The translations under genes were made by a program, and so were the position numbers. A stretch of DNA of 64,000 bases from Evansella caseinilytica (GTDB lineage: Bacteria > Bacillota > Bacilli > Bacillales > Salisediminibacteriaceae): assembly GCF_900107275.1 (NCBI RefSeq), contig NZ_FNPI01000004.1:124001-188000 (forward strand). Direction: 5' to 3'. Under the pieces are notes generated by a model that saw only the letters and a program-made list of their open reading frames with translations, was not told the origin of the DNA and did not search any database. Shown here piece by piece: positions 1-8,338 of the stretch (positions are counted from its first letter, which is position 1; each line of letters opens with the position of its first letter).

Positions 1-43
1 CGTTCTTTTTGAACAAACACTTTAAATAAAAGCAGGTGATGCA

Positions 44-847
44 GTGAAAAATAAATGGGATAATGACCGTGAAAATGACCGGATCGTCGCGTATCTACCA
101 GTAATTAATGAGGTAGAAATCACTCGAATCGAGGAGATGGCAGATAGTTATTCCAGCGATGCCAGAGGAAAAATCGTTGTCTACACCAGAGAAGAAGGCG
201 TGGAAAAGCTGCGGGCCTGTGCATTTCATCTGGAAGCAGAGCTGTCCGGATTTTTTCACGGGGAAAAAGCATGTATTTTAACAAAGTATGCCAGCGAATG
301 CCGGTGGCAGTCAAAAACAGCGAAGCAGAATCAGGAGGTATTATCGCTTGTCCTGCGGGATCAAAAAACATTGCCGGTAGAGCCCGGCGTCCATCAGATA
401 GAATTGCTTTCGAATGAGGATGCGGAGGAGTTGGCACTGCTTTACCGGAAGGTTTTCCCCGTTTATCCGACGAATATTTTCAGCAGTGATTTGTTATTGC
501 AGGCGAAGAACGCTGATTATGTTTTCGCTGTTGTGAAGGATAACGGCAAAATCATCGGTGCCGCTTCCGCGATGGATTCAGGTTATGGAAGTGCGGAAAT
601 TACCGACTGCGCAGTGCAGCCTGATTACCGAGGGAGAAATTTACTGAACTACTTGATTCATTTTTTGGAAGCTGAACTGAAAAAGCGCGGCGTATACTAT
701 ACTTATTCAATGACGAGATCAACATCAGTCGGCATGAATATGACAGTAAAACGTTTAGGTTATCGTTATGAAGGTACATTAACGAATAATTGTGTCATTT
801 CCACCGGCTTTGAAGACATGAACGTCTGGTCAAAATCATTAAAGTAA
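44..847 (+). CDS. ablB: beta-lysine N-acetyltransferase (AblB/YodP-like)
   Basis: A 267-residue GNAT-family acetyltransferase. It would acetylate beta-lysine, the product of lysine 2,3-aminomutase, to N-epsilon-acetyl-beta-lysine, a compatible solute. The C-terminal half carries the GNAT core with the acetyl-CoA loop VQPDYRGRNLLNYLI near residues 190-205; the N-terminal half is specific to the AblB type. The start is GTG at 44, with AGGTGAT just upstream; the nearby ATG at 39 runs into a stop. The partner gene kamA lies 430 bp away on the opposite strand, facing it, which is unlike the usual ablA-ablB operon. The upstream region begins with the right end of a dispersed repeat, so its promoter may lie outside the window. 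Identity rests on remembered family sequence plus the kamA neighbourhood. Confidence 0.85.
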   Translation: MKNKWDNDRENDRIVAYLPVINEVEITRIEEMADSYSSDARGKIVVYTREEGVEKLRACAFHLEAELSGFFHGEKACILTKYASECRWQSKTAKQNQEVLSLVLRDQKTLPVEPGVHQIELLSNEDAEELALLYRKVFPVYPTNIFSSDLLLQAKNADYVFAVVKDNGKIIGAASAMDSGYGSAEITDCAVQPDYRGRNLLNYLIHFLEAELKKRGVYYTYSMTRSTSVGMNMTVKRLGYRYEGTLTNNCVISTGFEDMNVWSKSLK

Positions 848-853
848 TATCTT

Positions 854-951
854 GAGCAAACGAGAGCCTGAGTCCGGTCAACCTGAACCGTAATCGATTG
901 AACCGTAATCAAAATGACCGGACTCAAAACGCGAGCAAACGAGAGCCTGAG
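854..951. repeat. GTCCGG hairpin repeat, copy 1
   Basis: A 12-bp perfect inverted repeat, TGAGTCCGGTCA at 869-880 and TGACCGGACTCA at 915-926, encloses two copies of GAACCGTAATC. The unit is flanked by a 19-bp direct repeat starting GAGCAAACGAG at 854-872 and 933-951. A 31-bp stretch (898-928) recurs identically at 43969-43999. It lies between the converging ablB and kamA operons and could act as a bidirectional terminator, although it has no T-run. Confidence 0.8.
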
Positions 952-993
952 CCAGCCTGAGTCTGGACCGAAGGCGTCGTAATCGTATTTTTG

Positions 994-1266
994 TCAAAAG
1001 CAAAAGTAATTTTTTTTCAACAGCTTCGGCATGTTCATAAGCTCATCATAGGAAACTACTTTTGCCAGTTTGGTTGTGTCGATGAATAGAAGTTGATTTT
1101 CAATTTCAGCGACATGCTTGTCATCGATGTAAATAATGTGGCATGACGAGCATTTGATGGACGGAACTTCCTGTATTTCGATGGCGCGGGATCCATCTGG
1201 AAGCTCCCAAAAAGCAAGCTCCGGCGATTGGACAGCTTTTTCCGACAGACACCATTGGCAACGCAT
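994..1266 (-). CDS. yokU: YokU-like zinc-ribbon protein
   Basis: A 90-residue protein with two CxxC pairs, CQWC at residues 3-6 and CSSC near residue 40, as in a YgiT-type zinc ribbon. YokU-family proteins are commonly found beside kamA in Bacillus; their function is unknown. The chosen start is the ATG at 1266, which follows AGAGGTGATAAT on the minus strand; an upstream in-frame ATG at 1332 lies inside kamA and has no better ribosome site. The gene starts 11 bp after the kamA stop, so it should be the second gene of a kamA-yokU transcript. A role in assembling or tuning the aminomutase is only a guess from linkage. Confidence 0.8.
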   Translation of the reverse strand: MRCQWCLSEKAVQSPELAFWELPDGSRAIEIQEVPSIKCSSCHIIYIDDKHVAEIENQLLFIDTTKLAKVVSYDELMNMPKLLKKNYFCF

Positions 1267-1277
1267 ATTATCACCTC

Positions 1278-2684
1278 TTAAGCTTGTTCTTTCTCCTGAT
1301 TTCCTTTCCGTTGTTCCATTTCTTTTTTCCATTTTCTCTCCTTCATTTCATCTCTCTTTTTCCGCAGATCTTTTAATGATCGGTGGGCGGTGTCATGCTC
1401 ATACATCGTTCTCCGATGCAAACGATTGCTGCCTTCCGGCACTAAGTTGAACTGCTCATCATTTATTATCGCGGCAATACCGCTGCGTTTCTCCTGGGGC
1501 TGATCATAATAGGAGTAAAAATAATCCTCCGCTCTTCCGGGAACGTAGTTTTTCGGCTCCGGATACGATGTAATAACGCCCTCGAAGTTTCTCAATACCA
1601 CTTTCTCCGGACTTTGGGAGAGTAAATAATTCGGCTGCAAGGTAATTTTTCCTCCGCCTCCCGGTGCATCGATAACGAAGGCGGGAACGGCGTAGCCGGA
1701 TGTATGACCACGCAAGCCTTCGATAATTTCCAGCCCTTTCGATACCGGTGTGCGGAAGTGCCCGATTCCTTCCGATAAATCACATTGGTAAATATAATAA
1801 GGACGGACGCGAATTTTTACGAGGTCATGCATTAATCTTTTCATAATTTCCACGCTGTCGTTGATACCAGCGAGAATAACCGCCTGATTTCCTACTGGCA
1901 CACCAGAATTCACCAGCATTTCACAGGCTTTTTTCGCTTCAGCGGTAATTTCAAGGGAGGTGTTGAAGTGGGTGTTTAACCAGACTGGATGATATTTCTT
2001 CAGAATGTTGCACAAATTTTCGGTGATCCGTTGTGGGAAGACAACAGGTGCTCTTGTCCCGATCCTAATAACTTCCACATGCTCTATCGCTCTTAAATTT
2101 TTCAACACATACTCAAGTATTTGGTCGTTGATCAATAGTCCGTCCCCGCCGGAAATGAGAACATCACGCACTTCAGGATGCGCTTTGATATAGGCGATGG
2201 CACCGTCGAGCTGTTTTTTTGGCACGCCCATGCCGATCTGCCCGGAAAAACGCCTTCGGGTGCAATAACGACAATACATCGAACATTGATTCGTCACTAA
2301 AAACAACACGCGGTCAGGATAGCGATGTGTCAGACCGGGAACCGGGGAATCTTCGTCCTCTGACAGCGGGTCTTCCAGATCGTACTTTGTTTTTTCGATT
2401 TCCTTTGAAATCGGAACAGATTGCATTCTAATTGGACAACGGGGATCATCAGGATTCATCAGCGATGCGTAATAAGGTGTAATATTTAAAGGAATTGTTT
2501 TTGTTGAAATCCGCACACCTTCTTCTTCCTCAGGCGTGAGGTTGACGATTTTTTTCAAATCATCCAGCGTGCGGATTGTGTTGGTTAATTGCCAAAGCCA
2601 ATCGTTCCATTGTTCCTCCGTGACATCCTTCCATAACTCAAATTCCTTCCAATGCTTTTCCGGTTGATACAATTTTAATTTCAT
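1278..2684 (-). CDS. kamA: lysine 2,3-aminomutase (KamA/AblA)
   Basis: A radical-SAM, PLP-dependent enzyme converting L-lysine to L-beta-lysine; 468 residues, the usual length. The iron-sulfur cysteines C134, C138 and C141 form CSMYCRYC, followed by TRRRFSG. The PLP lysine is K346 in PGGGGK. The start is the ATG at 2684, with GGAGG ten bases upstream; an in-frame upstream ATG at 2711 lies too close to the predicted transcription start. A clear -24/-12 sigma-54 promoter sits 45 bp upstream, and a sigma-54 activator gene precedes it on the same strand. In Bacillus thuringiensis, kamA is reported to depend on sigma-54 and the activator KamR; the same arrangement is inferred here. The product could feed AblB (osmolyte) or lysine catabolism. 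Confidence 0.95.
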   Translation of the reverse strand: MKLKLYQPEKHWKEFELWKDVTEEQWNDWLWQLTNTIRTLDDLKKIVNLTPEEEEGVRISTKTIPLNITPYYASLMNPDDPRCPIRMQSVPISKEIEKTKYDLEDPLSEDEDSPVPGLTHRYPDRVLFLVTNQCSMYCRYCTRRRFSGQIGMGVPKKQLDGAIAYIKAHPEVRDVLISGGDGLLINDQILEYVLKNLRAIEHVEVIRIGTRAPVVFPQRITENLCNILKKYHPVWLNTHFNTSLEITAEAKKACEMLVNSGVPVGNQAVILAGINDSVEIMKRLMHDLVKIRVRPYYIYQCDLSEGIGHFRTPVSKGLEIIEGLRGHTSGYAVPAFVIDAPGGGGKITLQPNYLLSQSPEKVVLRNFEGVITSYPEPKNYVPGRAEDYFYSYYDQPQEKRSGIAAIINDEQFNLVPEGSNRLHRRTMYEHDTAHRSLKDLRKKRDEMKERKWKKEMEQRKGNQEKEQA

Positions 2685-2728
2685 AAAAACCACGCCTCCA
2701 TTTTCTAGCATTTCTTGCTTGATTATTC

Positions 2729-2746
2729 ATGCAAAAATCATGCCAA
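2729..2746 (-). promoter_or_regulatory. sigma-54 (-24/-12) promoter of kamA
   Basis: On the minus strand the sequence reads TTGGCATGATTTTTGCAT. The GG and GC dinucleotides are separated by exactly ten bases, as required for sigma-54 (SigL). Transcription should start near 2719, about 35 bases before the kamA ATG. Confidence 0.85.
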
Positions 2747-2752
2747 AAAACA

Positions 2753-2768
2753 GCGGCAGTCGTGCCGC
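2753..2768. promoter_or_regulatory. palindrome upstream of the kamA -24 element
   Basis: GCGGCA-GTCG-TGCCGC is a perfect 6-bp inverted repeat with a 4-bp spacer, 7 bp upstream of the -24 element. It could be an activator-binding site for the adjacent sigma-54 regulator, although activator sites are usually further upstream. It could also be the stem of a terminator for the regulator gene, but no T-run follows. Confidence 0.45.
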
Positions 2769-2790
2769 CCTGCATAAGAGGCTGTAAGAA

Positions 2791-2836
2791 CGTGTTTCAA
2801 AAGATAAAAAGCGAACTTTTTGAACAAAGACTATAA
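2791..2836. repeat. short form of the GTTCAAAAAG inverted-repeat element
   Basis: A CGTGTTTCAAAAG left end and a CTTTTTGAACAAAGACTATA right end enclose ATAAAAAGCGAA. Related short copies lie at 15688-15730, 17724-17768, 25421-25470, 47273-47322 and 59261-59309, and a right end opens the window (1-23). It lies in the regulator-kamA gap. Confidence 0.75.
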
Positions 2837-2856
2837 TTAATGCCGGACAGTCGACA

Positions 2857-4272
2857 TTATGATAATTGATATTTTGTTATTTTGTATTGCAGTGTCTGCC
2901 GTGGAATTTTTAAATGAGCTGCGGTTTGTTTGATATTGCCGGCAAATTCCTGAAGCGTTTGGCGTATCAACGTTTTTTCCACATCGTCCACGATGTCCTT
3001 CAAACTTTGCTTCTGCAGATCGGGGGATAATGTCAGGCTGGAACCGCTCTCGGCTTGCCGCTGATAAAAGCGATCCGGCAGATCATCAACCGTGATTGTG
3101 TCTCCTTCCACGAAGGTCATGGCTGATTCAATACAGTGACGCAGCTCCCTGACATTTCCCGGCCATGGATACGAATGGAGGAGCAGCATTGCTTCTTTGG
3201 CAATGTGCTTTACCTGTTTATTGAATTGCCGGTTAAAATCGTTAATGAATGCCGGAATCAGTTTTTCAATGTCAGTCATACGTTCGCGTAATGGGGGCAA
3301 AAACAAGGTAAGGACGTTCAAGCGATAGTAGAGATCCATCCTCAGCGTCCCGCTGTTTAATAAATTTTCCGCTTGCTCGTTCGTGGCGACGATGATGCGC
3401 ACATTGGTTTTAACACTGCGTCCGGAGCCGATTCGGCGAACGACACCGTCCTCTAAAACCCGCAGTAGCTTCGCCTGCAACTCGTACGGCAGAGTATGTA
3501 TTTCATCCAAAAACAACGTTCCCACATGGGCCAGTTCAAACAGACCTTCCCGGTTTTCCGAGCCTGTAAAGCTGCCTTTGGTCGTTCCAAACAGCGTGCT
3601 TTCGAGCAGCGATGCAGGAATTGCGGCGCAGTTTTGTGAAATGAATGGGCCGGTGGCTCGGGGGGAAGCATGGTGGATGCTTTGAACAAGCAATTCTTTT
3701 CCTGTACCTGTTTCTCCACAGACAAAAACAGGCGAGGAGGTTTGAGCGATTTTTTTTGCTTTATTAATTACTGTGAGCATTCCCTGATCGTGAGTAATGA
3801 TATCGCTGAAGGTATACAGCGCTTCATTGCCTTCCACGATGCTCGGCTTTGTTTTTCTGCGGTCGATTTTTGTTTGCATTTCGATAATCCGGTTGGAGAG
3901 GTGCTTCATGCGGGAGTAATCTTTGGCAATTTCCACGGCGCCGGCTACTTCTTTATCCACGATGATCGGGATCGTTGTATTGACCGTGTCGATCAGCTTG
4001 CCGCGCGAATTTTTATAGGTTTGATTTTGGTTGTAAATCGGGCTTCCGGTCTCAATCACTTTCAGCATCGTGCTTGTCTGCGGCGACAGGGAAGGGAAGG
4101 CGTCGAGCAAAGGCTTGCCGATCACTTCTTCCGGGCTTAAACCATCGTGCTCTGCGGCGATGTTGTTGTAATAAATCGTGATGCCGTTTTTGTCGATGAC
4201 ATGAATTCCTTCATCGATGCTCTGTAATATTGCTTTAAGCATTTCTTTTGTATCTGCTTCTGAAGCAAACAA
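2857..4272 (-). CDS. kamR: sigma-54-dependent transcriptional activator (KamR/RocR-like)
   Basis: A 471-residue enhancer-binding protein. Domains in order: PAS sensor (about 10-115), AAA+ sigma-54 interaction domain (about 150-385), and a C-terminal Fis-type helix-turn-helix ending PRQTLQYKITKY. Walker A is GETGTGKE at 186-193 and Walker B LFLDEI at 253-258. The sigma-54 contact loop reads GSFTGS at 233-238 instead of the canonical GAFTGA. The start is TTG at 4272, preceded by GGAGGG; no closer ATG has a site. It lies directly upstream of kamA on the same strand, which has a -24/-12 promoter, so it most likely activates kamA. The PAS ligand is unknown; lysine or an intermediate is the obvious candidate. 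Confidence 0.9.
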   Translation of the reverse strand: MFASEADTKEMLKAILQSIDEGIHVIDKNGITIYYNNIAAEHDGLSPEEVIGKPLLDAFPSLSPQTSTMLKVIETGSPIYNQNQTYKNSRGKLIDTVNTTIPIIVDKEVAGAVEIAKDYSRMKHLSNRIIEMQTKIDRRKTKPSIVEGNEALYTFSDIITHDQGMLTVINKAKKIAQTSSPVFVCGETGTGKELLVQSIHHASPRATGPFISQNCAAIPASLLESTLFGTTKGSFTGSENREGLFELAHVGTLFLDEIHTLPYELQAKLLRVLEDGVVRRIGSGRSVKTNVRIIVATNEQAENLLNSGTLRMDLYYRLNVLTLFLPPLRERMTDIEKLIPAFINDFNRQFNKQVKHIAKEAMLLLHSYPWPGNVRELRHCIESAMTFVEGDTITVDDLPDRFYQRQAESGSSLTLSPDLQKQSLKDIVDDVEKTLIRQTLQEFAGNIKQTAAHLKIPRQTLQYKITKYQLS

Positions 4273-4292
4273 CGGAATCCCTCCAAAGTACT

Positions 4293-4325
4293 GCCGAATT
4301 TTTATTGCTTTGCTGAAAATTCGGC
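4293..4325. promoter_or_regulatory. 10-bp inverted repeat in the kamR leader
   Basis: GCCGAATTTT (4293-4302) and AAAATTCGGC (4316-4325) form a perfect 10-bp inverted repeat with a 13-bp spacer. It starts about 12-20 bases downstream of the predicted kamR transcription start. It could be an operator (possibly autoregulatory) or a leader-RNA hairpin. Confidence 0.65.
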
Positions 4326-4343
4326 ACCTTTAATCTACTTTGT

Positions 4344-4372
4344 ATTATAGCGGATCGAGCGTGGTGTGTAAA
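4344..4372 (-). promoter_or_regulatory. sigma-A promoter of kamR
   Basis: The minus strand has TTTACA (4367-4372), a 17-bp spacer, then TATAAT (4344-4349). This is a near-consensus vegetative promoter, 72 bp upstream of the kamR start. Confidence 0.8.
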
Positions 4373-4379
4373 AAAAGTG

Positions 4380-4621
4380 TTTCAATCTCGAAAATGGCGT
4401 GCTGGCACATCTCGACATTGATTGGCTTTCGGTCCAATAGCAAGGTGCGGCAATCTTTTCGCTCAGCGTCAATTAAATAAGCAAAGCCCGGCAAATCGGC
4501 ATCGTTCGGTGATGGCAGCGGAGGTTGCCGTTGATGCCGCCAGCGTCAGCCGGGCGTTTGCCTCCGCTAACCGGGTGGTGCGAAAGACGGTTCGTTTTCT
4601 TTTCCGTCACCGCTGTTTTCT
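4380..4621. other. non-coding stretch between acsA and kamR
   Basis: No convincing gene was seen. An open 120-codon frame on the plus strand (4422-4784) overlaps acsA, has no ribosome site and resembles nothing known to me. The stretch contains an interrupted dyad (GCAAAGCCCGGC near 4480 and GCCGGGCGTTTGC near 4550) that may end acsA transcription, though no T-run follows. Confidence 0.5.
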
Positions 4622-6334
4622 TCAGTCTTCCATTGTGGACAGGTCACCGGCAGGTTCATTTAATTCCCATGCCTTTAATACTCGTCGCATGATTTTTCCA
4701 CTTCTTGTTTTCGGCAGTTTGTCCCTGCATTCAATCTCCCGCGGAACGGCGTGGGCGGACAGCTCTGTCTTGATGAAGGCCTGAATGTCTTTCGCCAATT
4801 CTTCACTGTACTCATAGCCTTCCCGTAAGGAAATAAACGCTTTGATGATCTGGCCTCTTATTTCATCGGGCTTACCGATAACTCCTGCTTCGGCCACGGC
4901 GGGATGTTCCACTAATTTACTTTCAATTTCAAAGGGACCGACCCGCTCACCGGAAGTCATGATCACGTCGTCATTTCGTCCTTGGAACCAGAAGTAGCCG
5001 TCTTCATCTTTGTATGCTGTATCTCCTGATACATACCAGCCGGAAATGGCAAAGTATTCGTTATATTTCTGGTCGTTGTTCCAGATTTTTCTCATCATTG
5101 CCGGCCAGCCTGGTTTAATTGCCAAATGCCCCATACGGTAAGGCGGCAACTCTTCCCCGTGATCGTTAATAATCGCCGCTTCAATGCCGGGAAGCGGTTT
5201 TCCCATGGAGCCGGGCTTGATCGGTTCCGCGAGGTAGTTGCAGATAAGCATCGCTCCGGTTTCCGTCATCCACCATGTATCATGAATGCGGTGCTGATAT
5301 ACTTCATAGCCCCACCTGACAACTTCCGGATTCAACGGTTCACCGACGCTGAGAATATGACGGACGGAGGACAGGTCGTATTTTTTCAGAATCGCGGGAT
5401 CGGCTCCCATTAACATTCGAAATGCTGTAGGCGCGCTGTACCAGACAGTCACTTTATTTTTTTCCAGCGTCTGATACCAGTCGTCCGGTGAAAATCTTCC
5501 GCCACGGACGACGTTTGTCACGCCGCTGAGCCACGGGCCGAAAATGCCGTAGGATGTGCCTGTGACCCAGCCGGGATCGGCAGTACACCAGTAGATGTCA
5601 TCCTCCTTGAGATCAAGCACCCAGTTGGCCGTTTGGTACTGCTGGATCATCGCGTGATGAACGTGATAGACGCCCTTTGGTTTTCCAGTAGAGCCGGAAG
5701 TATAATGCAGAACATAGCCGTCCTCGAGATCGACCCATTGGATGATCTCATCCCTGTCGGAGGCGATGTTCATCTCATCGTAGTAAGAGCGGTAACCGTG
5801 ACCGTCGGGAATATTTTCGCCAACTAAAATGACCGTTTCCAAATGCGGCAATTCCTCAACAGGGACGCGGGTGATTAAATCCGGTGTCGTAACGATCATT
5901 TTTGCCGCGCTGTCTTCGAGCCGGCTTTTCACCGCATCTTTCATAAATGCTTCGAAAAGGGGACCGACAACGGCGCCGACTTTTATCGCCCCTAAGAGGG
6001 CAACGTACAATTCAGGAGATCTCGGCATGAAAATAAAGACGCGGTCGCCCTTTGTGACACCGAGTTTGCTGAACATATGCGCAGCCTTGTTTGTCAGCGT
6101 TTTCAATTCGCTGAACGTATAAGTCTCTTCGCGGTGTGCGTCAGAGTAGAGAAGTGCCTGTTTGTCGCCGCGACCTTCCTCAACATGGCGGTCGATGGCT
6201 TCGTAGGCAATGTTGATATTTCCTGTTTTTGACCAGGAAAACACTTTTTTTACTTCATCCCAGTGAAAAAACTTTCTTGTTTCCTCATAGTTTGCCAAAT
6301 TGTAGTTTCCCATCTTCGGTGAAATGACTTCCAT
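4622..6334 (-). CDS. acsA: acetyl-CoA synthetase (AMP-forming)
   Basis: Activates acetate with ATP and CoA to acetyl-CoA through acetyl-AMP. The 570-residue length and ends match Bacillus AcsA. Visible motifs are the P-loop-like YTSGSTGKPKG, WWMTETG, YVSGDTAY and the C-terminal PKTRSGKIMRR, whose lysine is the acetylation-controlled catalytic residue in this family. The start is ATG 6334, with GGAGGTGT seven bases upstream. In B. subtilis the gene faces acuABC, which controls its lysine acetylation; here the divergent neighbour is only a small membrane protein, so acuABC must be elsewhere or absent. Together with aceB/aceA in this window it would allow growth on acetate. Confidence 0.96.
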   Translation of the reverse strand: MEVISPKMGNYNLANYEETRKFFHWDEVKKVFSWSKTGNINIAYEAIDRHVEEGRGDKQALLYSDAHREETYTFSELKTLTNKAAHMFSKLGVTKGDRVFIFMPRSPELYVALLGAIKVGAVVGPLFEAFMKDAVKSRLEDSAAKMIVTTPDLITRVPVEELPHLETVILVGENIPDGHGYRSYYDEMNIASDRDEIIQWVDLEDGYVLHYTSGSTGKPKGVYHVHHAMIQQYQTANWVLDLKEDDIYWCTADPGWVTGTSYGIFGPWLSGVTNVVRGGRFSPDDWYQTLEKNKVTVWYSAPTAFRMLMGADPAILKKYDLSSVRHILSVGEPLNPEVVRWGYEVYQHRIHDTWWMTETGAMLICNYLAEPIKPGSMGKPLPGIEAAIINDHGEELPPYRMGHLAIKPGWPAMMRKIWNNDQKYNEYFAISGWYVSGDTAYKDEDGYFWFQGRNDDVIMTSGERVGPFEIESKLVEHPAVAEAGVIGKPDEIRGQIIKAFISLREGYEYSEELAKDIQAFIKTELSAHAVPREIECRDKLPKTRSGKIMRRVLKAWELNEPAGDLSTMED

Positions 6335-6376
6335 AATGACACCTCCATGATATAATCATATAATTAATTTACGTTT

Positions 6377-6405
6377 ATCATATACCTAATATTCAGAAAG
6401 TTCAA
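6377..6405 (-). promoter_or_regulatory. sigma-A promoter of acsA
   Basis: TTGAAC (6400-6405), a 17-bp spacer and TATGAT (6377-6382) on the minus strand, about 45 bp upstream of the acsA start. No clear cre site was found near it. Confidence 0.65.
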
Positions 6406-6483
6406 ATTATAAATGTAAAATTGCATGAAAAAAATTATTTCGTGAAACTGAAAGTGGAAGTTCAAACTGATGGGTTGCTTCGT

Positions 6484-6513
6484 TTGCAAGTGTTTTGCCT
6501 CACCATTTATAAT
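6484..6513 (+). promoter_or_regulatory. sigma-A promoter for the small membrane protein
   Basis: TTGCAA (6484-6489), an 18-bp spacer and TATAAT (6508-6513), about 90 bp upstream of the 51-residue gene. fumC may be read from the same transcript because no terminator is apparent between them. Confidence 0.6.
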
Positions 6514-6602
6514 GTAGGAGAACTCGCGAAGGTCACCCTTATCCTTATGCAACATCCGGAATGAGTACATCTACAAAAATATCGCTCGGGAGGAAGGGAC
6601 AA

Positions 6603-6758
6603 ATGGAATTACTAGCAATTCTCGTTTTGATCGTTATTGCTATATTTGTGATTCGGCTAGTCGGAAAAATACTAAAATTCGTTATCGGGATCGGGTTGGT
6701 CCTGCTTATCGTTTATGTGCTGGCATCCAATGCCGAAGAGATTTTCCGCTATTGGTAG
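6603..6758 (+). CDS. small membrane protein
   Basis: A 51-residue protein that is almost wholly hydrophobic; residues 1-40 form one or two transmembrane helices (MELLAILVLIVIAIFVIRLV and a second run FVIGIGLVLLIVYVL). It ends EEIFRYW. The ATG at 6603 follows GGGAGGAAGGGACAA, whereas the in-frame ATG at 6561 has no ribosome site, so the shorter form is chosen. No family is recognised. It is flanked by acsA (divergent) and fumC (84 bp downstream). Confidence 0.7.
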   Translation: MELLAILVLIVIAIFVIRLVGKILKFVIGIGLVLLIVYVLASNAEEIFRYW

Positions 6759-6842
6759 CAGGCTGACTTCAACGCGGAGACCAAACGGCTAAGTAATTAA
6801 GAAGAGAATATTCAACATTCATTTTTGAAGGAGGAGATTCTC

Positions 6843-8219
6843 ATGAAAACGCGTGTTGAAAAAGATACGTTGGGAGAAGTTCACGTACCGGCCGACAAAT
6901 GGTGGGGAGCGCAGACACAACGCAGTTTGGAAAACTTTAAGATCGGCACGGAAAGAATGCCGCTGGAAGTCATTGAGGCGTTCACGATTCTTAAGGAAGC
7001 AGCCGCGGCCGCGAACCGGCGGCTAGGCACTCTGGAAGAAGAAAAGGGACATGTGATTGAGCAAGTGTGCCGGGAGCTGCGGGATGACGGAACATATGAG
7101 CATTTTCCACTGGTAGTCTGGCAAACCGGCAGCGGTACTCAATCGAACATGAACATGAATGAAGTCGTGGCCCGCCGCGGGAATGAAATATTAGAAAAGA
7201 ACGGGCAGCAACTGCGCCTGCATCCGAATGATGACGTGAATCGCTCGCAAAGTTCAAACGATACCTTTCCTACAGCCATGCATATTGCCGCGTTGAAAAG
7301 TATTCAGACCAAGCTGCTGCCTTCGCTAAATACGCTGAAAGAAACGCTTCAACAGAAGCAGGAGGAATTTGCCCACACTATCAAAATTGGACGAACGCAT
7401 CTTCAGGATGCCACTCCATTGACATTGGGCCAGGAAATCAGCGGCTGGGTGTATATGCTCGAAAAAAACGAGGAAATGATCCGCCAGTCAAGCGAGCATT
7501 TACGAAACCTGGCCATTGGCGGAACGGCTGTCGGCACGGGAATCAATGCCGATCCGCGGTTTGGCGACTGGACAGCCGAAGAAATCAGCCGAATTACTAA
7601 AGAACGGTTTAATTCTTCACCAAATAAATTTCACGCGCTAACAAGTCATGATGAAATCGCATATGTTCACGGAGCGCTGAAAGCGCTGGCTGCCGACTTG
7701 ATGAAAATCGCCAACGATATCCGCTGGCTGGCCAGCGGCCCGCGCTCAGGCATCGGAGAAATGACCATTCCTGCCAATGAGCCGGGGAGTTCGATTATGC
7801 CTGGAAAAGTCAACCCGACGCAAAGCGAGGCATTGACGATGATTGCGGTGCAAATTTTCGGTAACGATGCTGCCATCGGGTTCGCAGCAAGCCAGGGCAA
7901 TTTTGAATTAAATGTATTCAAGCCGGTTATTATTTACAATTTTTTGCAGTCTGTCAGGCTGTTGAGTGACGGGATGACTTCTTTTCAAGAAAAATGTGCC
8001 GCCGGGATAAGTGCGAACGAAGAAATCATTGAGGAACATGTGCGAAATTCTCTCATGCTCGTTACTTCACTGAACCCTTATATTGGATATGAAAAAGCTG
8101 CAGAAATCGCCAAAAAAGCATATAAAGAAAACACGACGTTGAAGCGTGCGGCATTAAGTTTGGGATATTTATCGGAAGAAGAGTTTGACAAGTACGTTGA
8201 TCCGAAAAAAATGGTTTGA
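6843..8219 (+). CDS. fumC: class II fumarate hydratase
   Basis: Interconverts fumarate and L-malate in the TCA cycle; a cytosolic homotetramer in this family. It has 458 residues. The fumarase/aspartase signature [11 protein letters not shown] lies near residues 315-325, and the substrate-site region [13 protein letters not shown] is present. The start is ATG 6843, with AAGGAGGAG eight bases upstream; an in-frame ATG 18 bases earlier overlaps that ribosome site. The next gene starts 120 bp downstream on the same strand. Confidence 0.96.
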   Translation: MKTRVEKDTLGEVHVPADKWWGAQTQRSLENFKIGTERMPLEVIEAFTILKEAAAAANRRLGTLEEEKGHVIEQVCRELRDDGTYEHFPLVVWQTGSGTQSNMNMNEVVARRGNEILEKNGQQLRLHPNDDVNRSQSSNDTFPTAMHIAALKSIQTKLLPSLNTLKETLQQKQEEFAHTIKIGRTHLQDATPLTLGQEISGWVYMLEKNEEMIRQSSEHLRNLAIGGTAVGTGINADPRFGDWTAEEISRITKERFNSSPNKFHALTSHDEIAYVHGALKALAADLMKIANDIRWLASGPRSGIGEMTIPANEPGSSIMPGKVNPTQSEALTMIAVQIFGNDAAIGFAASQGNFELNVFKPVIIYNFLQSVRLLSDGMTSFQEKCAAGISANEEIIEEHVRNSLMLVTSLNPYIGYEKAAEIAKKAYKENTTLKRAALSLGYLSEEEFDKYVDPKKMV

Positions 8220-8338
8220 TCACTGCAAACAACGGCAGCATTCATGCCGGCGGTGATGCCGCTGGTTTTGGAAGTTGGCAAAGCAAGCTTGTGATGGAAA
8301 CCGTAAACAGAAGAGCGCTTAGGAATGGAGGGGTTGAG

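Noticed and set aside
4422-4784. 120-codon plus-strand frame
   Set aside because: It overlaps acsA on the other strand, has no ribosome site and shows no family features.
6364-6570. 68-codon minus-strand frame upstream of acsA
   Set aside because: It lies over the acsA promoter and the start of the small membrane-protein transcript; composition and lack of a ribosome site point to chance.
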